Below, one piece after another: positions 9,831-18,764 of a stretch of DNA of 58,568 bases; the first letter of the stretch is position 1; every line of letters begins with the position of its first letter. The translations under genes were made by a program, and so were the position numbers. The stretch lies in NCBI GenBank assembly GCA_964397045.1, contig CAYNHF010000025.1, positions 1 to 58,568 on the forward strand, in the 5' to 3' direction. The DNA comes from CAYNHF01 sp964397045. Its GTDB lineage: Bacteria; Actinomycetota; Acidimicrobiia; Spongiisociales; UBA5794. The notes under the pieces are model-generated. The model was not told the DNA's origin and did not search any database. It worked only from the letters and a program-made list of their open reading frames with translations.

Positions 9831-12800
9831 TTCGACTGCTCCGCAGACATCGCCAGGATCGGAAGCCACAGCTTGCGCGCATAGTCGACGAATTCGCCGT
9901 TCAGCAGCTCATCGATACCGACCAGGTCCCCGAACACCATCGCGTTTGCCGGGTCTGCCGACTCCGGAGAGAACCGATCACGGACCCAGGCATCATTGGC
10001 CACCCGGAAGGCTTCACCCCTTCCTCTGGAGAGTCCGCGCTGCCATGCGTAGGCAGTGTTGGGTGGCAGCGGCACAGGGCCGGCGTGACCTGCGGCGTAG
10101 ATGTCCAGCAGCTCGGTGAGCAGCTCGGTCGCCAGCGTCAGCCTGCTGGTGGCGCTGTCGCCAATCGGCCCGAAGGTCACGACACGCAAACCCCGACCGC
10201 TATCCGCCCTGCCGATGAGTACCGCTCGCCACGACGTCTCGGGCAGAAGCGCAGAAAGAAACGCCAGTTCACATGCAGCCTCGATCCGACGCCTGGCAGC
10301 GAGCCGCGACGCGGTCAGGGTCGCCAGATGGCCCGCCACCGGATCGGCATCCACCTTGCCTTCGATAGTACGGTCACCCACGCCCACCTCACCGGCGAAC
10401 TGGATGTGGCGTTTGGGCATGAAGCCGGCGGCGACCGCGAGATCCCAGAGCGCAGAGGCCTGGGTGACTGCCGCACTGAGATCGTCTTCCCCCAGGTCAC
10501 CGGGAGGCAGCGAATCCGAGGCCCGGATGTGGGCTGCGACACCTGCCACGTCACCACCGGCGCTCACGCCGGCGAGGATTCGGTCCTTCAGTGCCCAGGC
10601 CTCGAGGGCGTTGACGTCCACCCCGAGCGTGTCATCAACCGCCTCGGGCACACTTGGGATCGAGAATTGCAGGTGTTTGCGGAGATACCAGCGTGCCGGG
10701 TGCTGGAAAAACGCGATCATGTCTGCCAGCGAAGCCGGGTCGACGAGCTCCAACCTGCTCGGTCGTAGATCGAGCTCGGGAGGGCGTCTCGGGCCCTCCT
10801 GGACCGCGACCGCCCCGTCGAGCTGCATTGGATCGAACGACCAGGGGCCGGCCACGCCGAGCTTCCCGGCGACGAAGTTCGCCCGACTAAAGGCCTGCAG
10901 CGGGTGTCTGGTCGTGAGGGTCCGCACCCCGTTTTCTCCGACCATGGCGCGCAGCACGTCGCTCAACTCGGCAATCGGCACTGCGGGCGGGAATTTGGCA
11001 TTCGTCAGCTCGTCACGACCCGAGTATGTGATCAACAAGTGGTCGCCGGCGGCCATCACCGCGTCGAGCAGCAACTGGCGATCCTCTGCAGCCCGATCCG
11101 GGTCGCCCACGATCTCATGTGTTGCGAGCAGGTCGTCACCATCCGAGCGGCTGAGCCGCGGGAAACGCTCATCGTCCATGCCCACTAGGCACACCAGCCG
11201 GTACGGCACGGAACGCATTGGCACCAGCGTGCACACGGTGACGTCGCCGGTACGGAAATGGAGTGGGCTCGGGTGATCCTGTGCCCAATCCGAGATGAGC
11301 ACGGCAGCTTCGGCGCGACCGACCAGAGGCCCTGGGTCCGTGTGGTCTTCCGCACCAAAGGTCTGCGTGAGCAATCGTTCGAGCTGGCTCCACTGCCACT
11401 CGTCCTCCCATCCGGGAGCTGCCAGGAGTTCCACCGCACCGGCAATGGCACCGGCCCACTCCTCACGCGGGCGGGCATCCTCGAGCCGGGCCCGGACTGC
11501 CGTGAGCCGATCGACGAGCTGGGCCAGGAGTCCTGCAATCTCCGCCTCCTGACCCTCGATGCCGTCGAGGGGTGCGATATCGCTCACGACCCGGGTCGGG
11601 CTGTCGCTCAGGAACACACCCGCCAACGCCCTGTCGAGAGCCCGGCGCCAGGTCTGGTCCGCCAGCCGACCCGCGCCCCACTCTGCACGGTGGGCCGCGT
11701 CGAGGCCCCACTTCACGTTGCCGTCGTCGATCATCCGATTGAGCAGCCCGACCGAGTCCTCGTCGATGTTGAACAGGCGGCGTACCGCCGGCTCCGCGAC
11801 GAGCTCCCGGATGGCGCTGCTTTCGAGCCGCGACGCTGCCAGCTCGAGAACCGTTGCCGCAAACCGCACGAGGGAGTTGGTGGCTGCAGGTGCCCGGTCC
11901 GCGATCCGGACTCGCAGATCGGGCAGGGCATCGTCCCCAGTCCCGCCCTGTTCCCTTCCGGCTTCGGGAAAGGCGGCTTCTAGAAGCGGCCCGAACCTGG
12001 CGAGGTCGGGGGTCATGATCGCCACGTCGCGCGGTTCGAGGCTCGGGTCCGCCTTGAGGGCCTGCAGCACCGCGTCTCGCGCCACCTCCACCTGGCGACG
12101 CTCCCCGTGGAATACGTGAATCTGGATCGACCGGTCGCGACCTGCCATCACGGCAGCCTCCAGCTCCCCCGAATGGGAAGGGTCCCGATTGTGCCGAACG
12201 TCATCCTGCAGCCGGCCCAGCAGGGTCGATGCGTCGCCGGCTGCGACAGGGACTACGTCGATCACCGGATCCGTGGATCCCCCCAGAATCAACTGGAGTT
12301 CTGCGCTGTCGCGCGCCCACGAAGCCAGCAGCGGATGCAAGGCCGGAGCACCGCCGGCGGTGGCCGTGCGCTCGCCGGCGGCCTCGGGAGCGCTGCGTGC
12401 GGTCTGCTCCCACAGCGCGGGCGATGGGTGGAGCAGGTACAGGTGCAGATCACGCACCTCAGCAATCGCATCCAAGACCTGCAGGTCGAGCGGATCGAGC
12501 GCAGTGAGGCCGTAGACCGCGAGGCGCGGCGGCAGGCCGGGATCGATCAACCCCGATCGGATGGGTTCCAGACCGCCGGGCAGCTCCTCGGCAAGTGAGG
12601 GTACGTCGATCGCACGACGAACCACCCGCCACAGGCGGGGCTGCCAGGAGGCTGCGTCTGCGATGGCGGTGCCGTCCGGTCCGAGGTTTTCGCCTGCAGC
12701 CCAGGCGCGGATCATCTGCGGCCGACGCCTGGCATATCGCGTGAAGAGCCAGGCGATCTTGCGAGCGGCAGTGATGCGTCGACCGTTACCGCCGGTGCGG

Positions 12801-13177
12801 TCCGGCTCTCCCAGATAGCGCTGCAACAACCACATCCACTCCTCAGTGCGGTGTTCGTCGAGTGCGTCGAGCACGTGACCAACCAGGGCACTCCCCTCCC
12901 AGGCCGTGATGCCGGCGTCGAGTGCGGGGACGGTCCGCAGCACGTCGAAGACGAGGCGACCCGGCGAGGGGAACACCACGTTGGCGCACACCCCGTCGCC
13001 GACACCCCGATTCGCCAGCTCCGAAGCGATCCGCTGTGTCAGCCAGCGTTCGATCCCGCGGGTGGGAACCGACACCACCTCAGCCGCAAACGGATCTGCC
13101 AACGGAGTGGCAAGTTGGTCCGCCAGCAGACCCACCAGCTCATCGGGATGCGCCCGCGCATGGATCAGCAGCGTCAC
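9827..13177 (-). CDS. recC: Exodeoxyribonuclease V, RecC subunit
   Basis: Protein of 1116 residues, the Chi-scanning subunit with degenerate helicase and nuclease folds. The start is a GTG at 13177 with only a weak ribosome site. Recognisable RecC blocks include VPTRGIERWLTQRIA near residue 40, GRLVFDVLR, the HVFHGERRQVEVARDAVLQ segment, DVAIMTPDLARFGPLLEAAF and RLVCLVGMDDERFPR. The Walker A motif is missing, as expected for RecC. It is the first gene of recCBD; the other two start inside the stop codon of their upstream neighbour, so all three subunits should be made in step. No promoter motif stood out in the 285-bp divergent gap before the CPBP gene. Confidence 0.95.
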   Translation of the reverse strand: MTLLIHARAHPDELVGLLADQLATPLADPFAAEVVSVPTRGIERWLTQRIASELANRGVGDGVCANVVFPSPGRLVFDVLRTVPALDAGITAWEGSALVGHVLDALDEHRTEEWMWLLQRYLGEPDRTGGNGRRITAARKIAWLFTRYARRRPQMIRAWAAGENLGPDGTAIADAASWQPRLWRVVRRAIDVPSLAEELPGGLEPIRSGLIDPGLPPRLAVYGLTALDPLDLQVLDAIAEVRDLHLYLLHPSPALWEQTARSAPEAAGERTATAGGAPALHPLLASWARDSAELQLILGGSTDPVIDVVPVAAGDASTLLGRLQDDVRHNRDPSHSGELEAAVMAGRDRSIQIHVFHGERRQVEVARDAVLQALKADPSLEPRDVAIMTPDLARFGPLLEAAFPEAGREQGGTGDDALPDLRVRIADRAPAATNSLVRFAATVLELAASRLESSAIRELVAEPAVRRLFNIDEDSVGLLNRMIDDGNVKWGLDAAHRAEWGAGRLADQTWRRALDRALAGVFLSDSPTRVVSDIAPLDGIEGQEAEIAGLLAQLVDRLTAVRARLEDARPREEWAGAIAGAVELLAAPGWEDEWQWSQLERLLTQTFGAEDHTDPGPLVGRAEAAVLISDWAQDHPSPLHFRTGDVTVCTLVPMRSVPYRLVCLVGMDDERFPRLSRSDGDDLLATHEIVGDPDRAAEDRQLLLDAVMAAGDHLLITYSGRDELTNAKFPPAVPIAELSDVLRAMVGENGVRTLTTRHPLQAFSRANFVAGKLGVAGPWSFDPMQLDGAVAVQEGPRRPPELDLRPSRLELVDPASLADMIAFFQHPARWYLRKHLQFSIPSVPEAVDDTLGVDVNALEAWALKDRILAGVSAGGDVAGVAAHIRASDSLPPGDLGEDDLSAAVTQASALWDLAVAAGFMPKRHIQFAGEVGVGDRTIEGKVDADPVAGHLATLTASRLAARRRIEAACELAFLSALLPETSWRAVLIGRADSGRGLRVVTFGPIGDSATSRLTLATELLTELLDIYAAGHAGPVPLPPNTAYAWQRGLSRGRGEAFRVANDAWVRDRFSPESADPANAMVFGDLVGIDELLNGEFVDYARKLWLPILAMSAEQSK

Positions 13178-13462
13178 AGGGCTGTGTCCGCAGTGAGAGC
13201 CCGCGATGCTGTCGCGTGCCGACCACCCACGCCATGAGCGGTCCGGCCCTTGCCGTTACGCGCCTTCGACGCATGCCTGCTCACGTTCCACCTGCTCGAC
13301 CGTCCTCCACGCTGTGAACCTATCACCCACCGCAGACAAATCCCGAAGCAGGTTCCCTGTCGGCCTCAACTCGGCGGTCGCCTCCCGATAAGGTCCTTCT
13401 CCCCTGGACGCAACCGCCTGCGGTGCAAGACGATGAGTTCCTGCCTGGGAGCGAAGCCCACG

Positions 13463-14329
13463 ATGGATTCGTCTGTCGCCTACCAAACGAGACCAGCCAA
13501 GCCACCACGACGGTGGGCCACGGCCGGACTGGTCGCATTCGCCCTTGGCGGCGGAATCGCGATCTTCGTCTTTGGAACGCCCTACTTCGAGGTGGCAGCC
13601 ACCAACGACAGCCCGATCTACAACGCGATCGTTGTCGCCACTTTCTGGGGCCTGGCTCGTGTGCTGCGGGACCGGCCCGGGATGGTGTCGTTCGCAGCCT
13701 GTAGCCAGGCCCTGTTCGTGGCAGCCGCGGCAATGCTCGTGATGGTGGTCGGGCCCTTCAACTGGCTCCTCAGCGGTGACGATGACACCATCCAATTCGC
13801 CGTCCGGGACAAGCTGGCGCAGTTTCTGGCGGTGGTCCCGGTGATCCTCCTGCTCACGATGGCCGCTCGGAAGCCCGGCAGTTGGCTCTACCTCCAGATG
13901 GGACGTCCCAAACGTTGGCTGACCTTCGGCGCCGGGTCGTTCGTCGCCATCGCGTTCGTCGTCTTCACCATCGCTCTGGTCTCGGGCGCCGCAGCGTCGG
14001 AACTGCTCGCCGCCACACCCTGGCTGCTCGCCTTTGTGGCCCTCAATGCACTCATGGAGGAACTGTGGTTCCGCGGCGTCTTCCTGCGCACGTACACAGC
14101 ACACATGACCGGTTCCCTGGCGATTGTGGTGACTGCGCTGATCTTCGGAGCGGCCCACATCGGCGCAACCTATATCGAGTCGCTCGGGGCGCACCTGCTC
14201 TTTGCGGGCCTGGTCGTTGCCCTCGGGGTGACGCTGGCCTGGGCGATTCGCTGGGCAAACGCCCTGTGGGGAGCGGTCCTCTTCCATGCCGGACTGGACC
14301 TGGTAGTCATCCTCGAACTCATCGACTAG
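13463..14329 (+). CDS. CPBP-family intramembrane metalloprotease
   Basis: Multi-pass membrane protein of 288 residues in the CAAX-protease / bacteriocin-processing (Abi) family. The family's catalytic residues are present: Glu199-Glu200 with Arg204 in MEELWFRG, His232 in AAHIGATY and a late HAGLD. Eight or so hydrophobic segments span the chain. I prefer the ATG at 13463 because GGGAGCGAAG lies before it; an ATG 30 nt upstream (13433) lacks a ribosome site. It is divergent from recC and followed by the aldehyde dehydrogenase gene after 119 bp. Prokaryotic members cleave peptides or act in immunity to bacteriocins. The substrate here is unknown. Confidence 0.85.
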   Translation: MDSSVAYQTRPAKPPRRWATAGLVAFALGGGIAIFVFGTPYFEVAATNDSPIYNAIVVATFWGLARVLRDRPGMVSFAACSQALFVAAAAMLVMVVGPFNWLLSGDDDTIQFAVRDKLAQFLAVVPVILLLTMAARKPGSWLYLQMGRPKRWLTFGAGSFVAIAFVVFTIALVSGAAASELLAATPWLLAFVALNALMEELWFRGVFLRTYTAHMTGSLAIVVTALIFGAAHIGATYIESLGAHLLFAGLVVALGVTLAWAIRWANALWGAVLFHAGLDLVVILELID

Positions 14330-14448
14330 CGAATGACCAGACCCGGCAAATCAAGACTCAACGGTGCAACCAGGCCGTCCATCTTCCAAGCCGATCGCCC
14401 GATCGAGCTTCGAGCACACTCCCCTACCATCTGACCCGGGAGGTCAAT

Positions 14449-15900
14449 ATGACAGCTACTCAGCTCTTCATCGACGGCACGTGGGTCGACCCGGTTGCGG
14501 GCGAGACTCGAGACAATCTGAACCCGGCGACAGGCGAGATGATAACGACGGTGGCGGCCGGCGCCCCCGCAGACGTCGACCTCGCGGTGCAGGCGGCACG
14601 GCGCACCTTCGACGAGGGCCCCTGGGGGCCGAGCTCGGATCCCCGCGATCGGGCTCGCATCCTCCACAAGGCGGCGGAACTGATCCGCCGCGACCGGGAA
14701 CTGCTCGCCAAGCTCGAAACCCACGATGCAGGCAAGCTCTACAGCGACGCCCTCGAAGACGTCGACGAAGTCGCGTTCGTGTTCGACTACTACGCGGGGT
14801 GGGCCACCAAGACCAGTGGCAGCATCCCACCGGTCGCTCCCGACACGATGAGCCTGGTCGTGAAGGAGCCGGTCGGGGTTGCCGGACTTATCACTCCCTG
14901 GAACTTCCCCATCATGATGGCCGGCCAGAAGGCCGCACCAGCCCTCGCCAGCGGCTGCACCGTGGTACTCAAGCCCGCTTCGTACACCCCAATGACCGCA
15001 CTCGAACTCGCCCGCATTCTCCGGGAGGCCGGGTTGCCGGACGGAGCCTTCAACGTCGTCACCGGGCCCGGGGCCACACTGGGCAATGCCATCGTCACCC
15101 ACCCCGGCGTCGACAAGATCTCCTTCACCGGCTCCACCGAGGTAGGCGTCCAAATCACCAAACAGGCAGCAGACACCATGAAGCGAGTGACGATGGAGCT
15201 GGGTGGCAAGTCGCCCAACATCGTGTTCGCTGATGCCGACCTGTCACGCGCGTACGAGATGAGTGCGTTCGGGGTCTTCTTCAACCAGGGGGAGTGCTGC
15301 ACGGCAGGCACCCGGGTGCTCGTCGAACAATCTATCTACGACGAGGCAATCTCAGCCATGGTCGAACACGCAGCGGCGGTTCGGCTCGGGGACGGCATGA
15401 ACGAAGCCACCACCATGGGACCGATGATCTCGTCCTCGCACCGGGCAACGGTCGAGCGCTACATCGACATCGGCAAAGATTCCGGTGCCCGCCTCGCCTT
15501 CGAAGGTGACTTGCCCGCCGAGCCGGCACTGGAGGGTGGCTACTTCGTGCCCCCCATGATCTTCGCAGACGTCGACAACCAGATGACGATCGCCCGCGAA
15601 GAGATCTTCGGTCCGGTGATGGCCGTCATCCCGTTTGCGGACGAGGACGAAGCCATCCGAATCTCCAACGACTCGCCTTACGGCCTGGCCGCCGCCGTGT
15701 GGACCCGCAACCTCAACCAGGCGATCCGAGTGTCACGGGCCGTGCGGGCAGGAACCGTGTGGATCAACGACTCGCAGCCGGCTCCCAGCGAAGCTCCATT
15801 CGGCGGCTTCAAACAGTCGGGCCAAGGCCGCGAGCTCGGTGCGTCCGGGATCGACTCCTACCTCGAAGAGAAGCACATCATGATCAACCTCGAGGGCTGA
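14449..15900 (+). CDS. NAD(P)-dependent aldehyde dehydrogenase
   Basis: Protein of 483 residues, full length for the ALDH superfamily. The ATG at 14449 follows GGGAGGT at 4-5 nt. Key sites are WNFP at 151, Lys175 in LKPASYTP, FTGSTEVG (the cofactor-binding loop), general base Glu250 in MELGGKSPN, and catalytic Cys284 in NQGECCTAG. The C-terminal PFGGFKQSGQGRELG is typical of betaine-aldehyde and gamma-aminobutyraldehyde dehydrogenases. A class III aminotransferase and a PuuB-like oxidase lie 3 kb downstream on the same strand, so it may oxidise an aminoaldehyde from polyamine-type catabolism. That is inference, as two convergent genes intervene. Confidence 0.9.
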   Translation: MTATQLFIDGTWVDPVAGETRDNLNPATGEMITTVAAGAPADVDLAVQAARRTFDEGPWGPSSDPRDRARILHKAAELIRRDRELLAKLETHDAGKLYSDALEDVDEVAFVFDYYAGWATKTSGSIPPVAPDTMSLVVKEPVGVAGLITPWNFPIMMAGQKAAPALASGCTVVLKPASYTPMTALELARILREAGLPDGAFNVVTGPGATLGNAIVTHPGVDKISFTGSTEVGVQITKQAADTMKRVTMELGGKSPNIVFADADLSRAYEMSAFGVFFNQGECCTAGTRVLVEQSIYDEAISAMVEHAAAVRLGDGMNEATTMGPMISSSHRATVERYIDIGKDSGARLAFEGDLPAEPALEGGYFVPPMIFADVDNQMTIAREEIFGPVMAVIPFADEDEAIRISNDSPYGLAAAVWTRNLNQAIRVSRAVRAGTVWINDSQPAPSEAPFGGFKQSGQGRELGASGIDSYLEEKHIMINLEG

Positions 15901-15933
15901 ACCGACGGGTCCATCCCAGCAGAGTACGCACCG

Positions 15934-17271
15934 TCAACCGTGCGGAACGGCCGGTGGCGCCCGGTGCAGCCGGCGGTCGACGACCACGATTGTGACCGTC
16001 GCCGCCACGGCGACCCCGATGACGAGCAGCGCCACACCGACATTCTCGAGGGCCGAAGGAACGAACAGCAGTAACGCGCCGAGCCCGATCATCATCGTGC
16101 CCGACAGCAACTTGAGGGCTCTCCCTTCCGCCGGCTGCAACTTCCTCGACCCCAGCGTCCACACGAACCCGGCAACGATGGCGAGCAGCGGAATCACGTA
16201 GACCAGGTTGTAGAGCGCCAGGTAGCCGTAGTAGGTCGGCGTCGGCAGCTCATTGAGCGTCAACACCCGGGTGAAGACCATCGGAAGCCCTGCGGTGCAC
16301 AGCAGCTCGTAGCTGTTGGCCACGACGGCGAGCGCCACCGTCGCGCCGACGATCGGCAGGAACCGCTCCACCGAGATCATCCCCCGCATCCGGGCGAACA
16401 GACCGGGCTTGGCCCCCTCCGGAATCGAAGTGGTAGGTCCCGATTCCGGGCTGAAGTAATCCTTGGCGGTGAAGGCGCCAAGGACGACAGCAATCGCCCC
16501 CGCCCCCAGCGTCACCCACCTCAGGTTCTCGGTGAACAGGAACACATTGAGCCAGGCGGCCATGAACAGGAAATAGAGGAGTCCGGACACCACCACGAAG
16601 ATGCCGCCCACCGTCGCCATCCGGGAGCGGCTCCGGGCGTGCACCAGCAGGCTGAGGAGAAACAGCAGCACGAAGAACGCACAGGGATTGAAGGCGTCGA
16701 GACCTGCCACGATGACGGTGAAGACCGGCAATGGCACCGACCCTGCAGAAACGTCCCCCAGGCCCGGTACCCCAACCGCCAGATCGGCTTCTGTCGTCGT
16801 CGTCGTGTTCTCCGTCTCAGCCGTCAGCGCGACATGGCAGGCGTCGAGGTCTTGCGCCAGCAGAGCTCCCATCCCCAACTCGTCGTCGTACCCGGTCCGC
16901 ATCTGCCCGCAATACATGAACGTCGGCACACCCCGGATCGGCTCGCCGAGGGAGTCAGCGACCGCCATCGCAACTTCGGCGACGCGGGGATCACCGGAAT
17001 CTGCCTGCAGCCACCACACCCGGAGCCACTCTCGGTCGGCGTCGAGGTCCTCCACGAAAGGCATCGCCGCCCGACAGTGCGGGCAGGTGCTCGAATACAC
17101 GAAGTACAGCTCGACGACCCGGTTGCCCGCCTCGTCCACCCCGATCCAGGGCTCGTCTTCTTCCGCGGCATAGGTCGAAGCAGGCAGCACCAGGCCCATG
17201 GCAAAGAGACCGCAGAGAACCAGGGCCAGAATCCGAACGACGGGACGCGCGAAACGAGCCACGTCCCCCAT
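15934..17271 (-). CDS. Thioredoxin-like domain fused to a CcdA/DsbD-like membrane domain
   Basis: Protein of 445 residues. A signal sequence (to about residue 35, ASTYA) is followed by an exported thioredoxin-fold domain with Cys63-Pro-His-Cys66 (YSSTCPHC) and cis-Pro in GVPTF near residue 115. A threonine-rich linker (ENTTTTTEAD) leads to a polytopic domain starting GLDAFNPCAFF, with a second conserved Cys in YELLCTAGLP; this Cys pair is typical of CcdA/DsbD electron carriers. The thioredoxin domain lies before the membrane part, whereas DsbD has its thioredoxin domain after it. It probably moves reducing equivalents across the membrane to an extracytoplasmic disulfide. Start ATG at 17271. 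It is convergent with the aldehyde dehydrogenase gene. Confidence 0.78.
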   Translation of the reverse strand: MGDVARFARPVVRILALVLCGLFAMGLVLPASTYAAEEDEPWIGVDEAGNRVVELYFVYSSTCPHCRAAMPFVEDLDADREWLRVWWLQADSGDPRVAEVAMAVADSLGEPIRGVPTFMYCGQMRTGYDDELGMGALLAQDLDACHVALTAETENTTTTTEADLAVGVPGLGDVSAGSVPLPVFTVIVAGLDAFNPCAFFVLLFLLSLLVHARSRSRMATVGGIFVVVSGLLYFLFMAAWLNVFLFTENLRWVTLGAGAIAVVLGAFTAKDYFSPESGPTTSIPEGAKPGLFARMRGMISVERFLPIVGATVALAVVANSYELLCTAGLPMVFTRVLTLNELPTPTYYGYLALYNLVYVIPLLAIVAGFVWTLGSRKLQPAEGRALKLLSGTMMIGLGALLLFVPSALENVGVALLVIGVAVAATVTIVVVDRRLHRAPPAVPHG

Positions 17272-17399
17272 CGTCTCGCACCGCTCCGCGCTGCGGCTAG
17301 GGACCTATGGCGCTTTCTCGGACCCGACGAGTCCCCTGGCCAGGGTGCTGTGAGGCGTCTCAGAGGTCGACAAGTGAGCTGGCCGCGGCTCGCGAGATG

Positions 17400-18677
17400 T
17401 CAGGCAGCCTCAGTCGTATCCCGGTGCGTCCACAACCAGTCGAGCACCCCGAGCCAGATGGCAAACATAACCAGACCGTTCGGAGACAGGTAGGTGAACT
17501 TGTCGAAGACCATCCAGACCCCGAGGCCTGCCGCTACCACCGCCGCCGCGATCGAGGTACGCAACGCCCGGTACCCGAGCAGAAGCAGCAGCACCAGTGC
17601 CGCGAGGCCCACCACTATCCCGCTCTCCGCTGCGAGCAGCAGCGGAACATTGTGGACCACCTGCGGGAGCACGGTGGGATCCTCTTCCATGACGATTGCA
17701 TAGCGACCCGGCCCGACACCCACAATGGGGGAGGATTCGATCAGGTCGAACGACTGTTGGATCAGAGTGACACGCCCGCTCGAACTGCGGTCGAGCCCAT
17801 CCCGCGTGCTGTCGTCGAAGCGGTCGAGCCAACCCCCCGAGAACAGCAGAGCCGGAACCAACGCACCCACCCCCATCGCGATGAGCGCGGCGCCGTAGCG
17901 CTCCCGGTTCCGGTAGGCACCGTACGCCAGGAGACCAAGCACGATGATCGCACCGACGGCTCCAGACCGCGAGAAGGTGATTCCGAGCGGCACGGCGGCC
18001 AACCCGATACCGACCAACCAGACCTTCCGCTGCTGCCCTCCGTCCGGCAATGTGGCGATGCCGACGGTGGCGGCAAGGATGGCATAACCGGCGAGCACGT
18101 ATGGATGCAGCATCGTGCCCTGTGCCCCGACCACGTCACCGAACTCGAAGAACGCCGAACGCTCCCCGATCCGATTCAGCCCGATTGCACCTCCATTCAG
18201 CACCTGCATCACACCGAGTGTCGACTGGATCGCGGCCCCGATCAGCAGTGGCGCTCCCACGCGGTAGCGGAAGGCCCGAGCCGAAAGTCCACTGATCTCG
18301 AAGGCCACAACCGCAGCAAAGGCCAACCGGAACACCACACCGGCTCCCGAGCGCGAAGGGTGGAACGGCAAGGTCACTAGAGCAGCCGCGGTGAGGAAGA
18401 GCACCGTCGCGACCCCCAGCGAGAAATCCCTGGTACGCACCCGGCTGACAATCGAAGGGAGCGCCCCCGCGGTCAGCACGAGCAGCGGAATGTCGAAAAG
18501 CATCAGGACGAACGTGCTGGCATATCCGCTCGTTCTGATGTCGGGCAGGTAGAGCGCGATACCGGTCTCGATCGGGACCAGCAGAATCGTCCATACGAGA
18601 CCGATCCTGCGCAGGTCGACTCCGCCTCGAGCCGACGATTTCGTGGCCTGGGGCGCCGCTTCGTTCAATGTATCCAC
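17400..18677 (-). CDS. O-antigen ligase / polymerase-like membrane protein
   Basis: Protein of 425 residues with about 11-12 hydrophobic segments. The hallmark of the Wzy_C / RfaL family is visible: a periplasmic loop ending SSPIVGVGPGRYAI, followed by VVHNVPLLLAAESGIVVGLAAL, which matches the conserved hNxxL-x-x-x-x-x-G-x-h-G region. TFSRSGAVGAI fits the earlier SRG-like motif. I chose the GTG at 18677, with GGGAGG 13 nt upstream; further in-frame upstream sequence is antisense to the aminotransferase gene. Such enzymes join or polymerise polysaccharide units outside the membrane. No glycosyltransferases lie nearby, so its glycan is unknown. Confidence 0.72.
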   Translation of the reverse strand: MDTLNEAAPQATKSSARGGVDLRRIGLVWTILLVPIETGIALYLPDIRTSGYASTFVLMLFDIPLLVLTAGALPSIVSRVRTRDFSLGVATVLFLTAAALVTLPFHPSRSGAGVVFRLAFAAVVAFEISGLSARAFRYRVGAPLLIGAAIQSTLGVMQVLNGGAIGLNRIGERSAFFEFGDVVGAQGTMLHPYVLAGYAILAATVGIATLPDGGQQRKVWLVGIGLAAVPLGITFSRSGAVGAIIVLGLLAYGAYRNRERYGAALIAMGVGALVPALLFSGGWLDRFDDSTRDGLDRSSSGRVTLIQQSFDLIESSPIVGVGPGRYAIVMEEDPTVLPQVVHNVPLLLAAESGIVVGLAALVLLLLLGYRALRTSIAAAVVAAGLGVWMVFDKFTYLSPNGLVMFAIWLGVLDWLWTHRDTTEAA

Positions 18678-18752
18678 ATGGTGTCTTCGGCCTCCCGCGG
18701 TGACGCCTTGACGCCATCGTACGGCCCCTGCCGGGCCGCGGATGACACCAGC

Positions 18753-18758
18753 TACGAT
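18753..18758 (+). promoter_or_regulatory. -10 element (TACGAT) for a leaderless aminotransferase mRNA
   Basis: TACGAT ends 6 nt before the A of the ATG at 18765. No Shine-Dalgarno sequence precedes that ATG, so transcription would start at or next to the start codon. Confidence 0.5.
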
Positions 18759-18764
18759 CAATCC

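Noticed and set aside
6468..9884. Long open frames on the plus strand across recB (446 and 671 codons)
   Set aside because: They are antisense to a fully motif-supported RecB. Their translations are low-complexity and rich in Arg, His and Pro, as expected from high-GC mirror frames.
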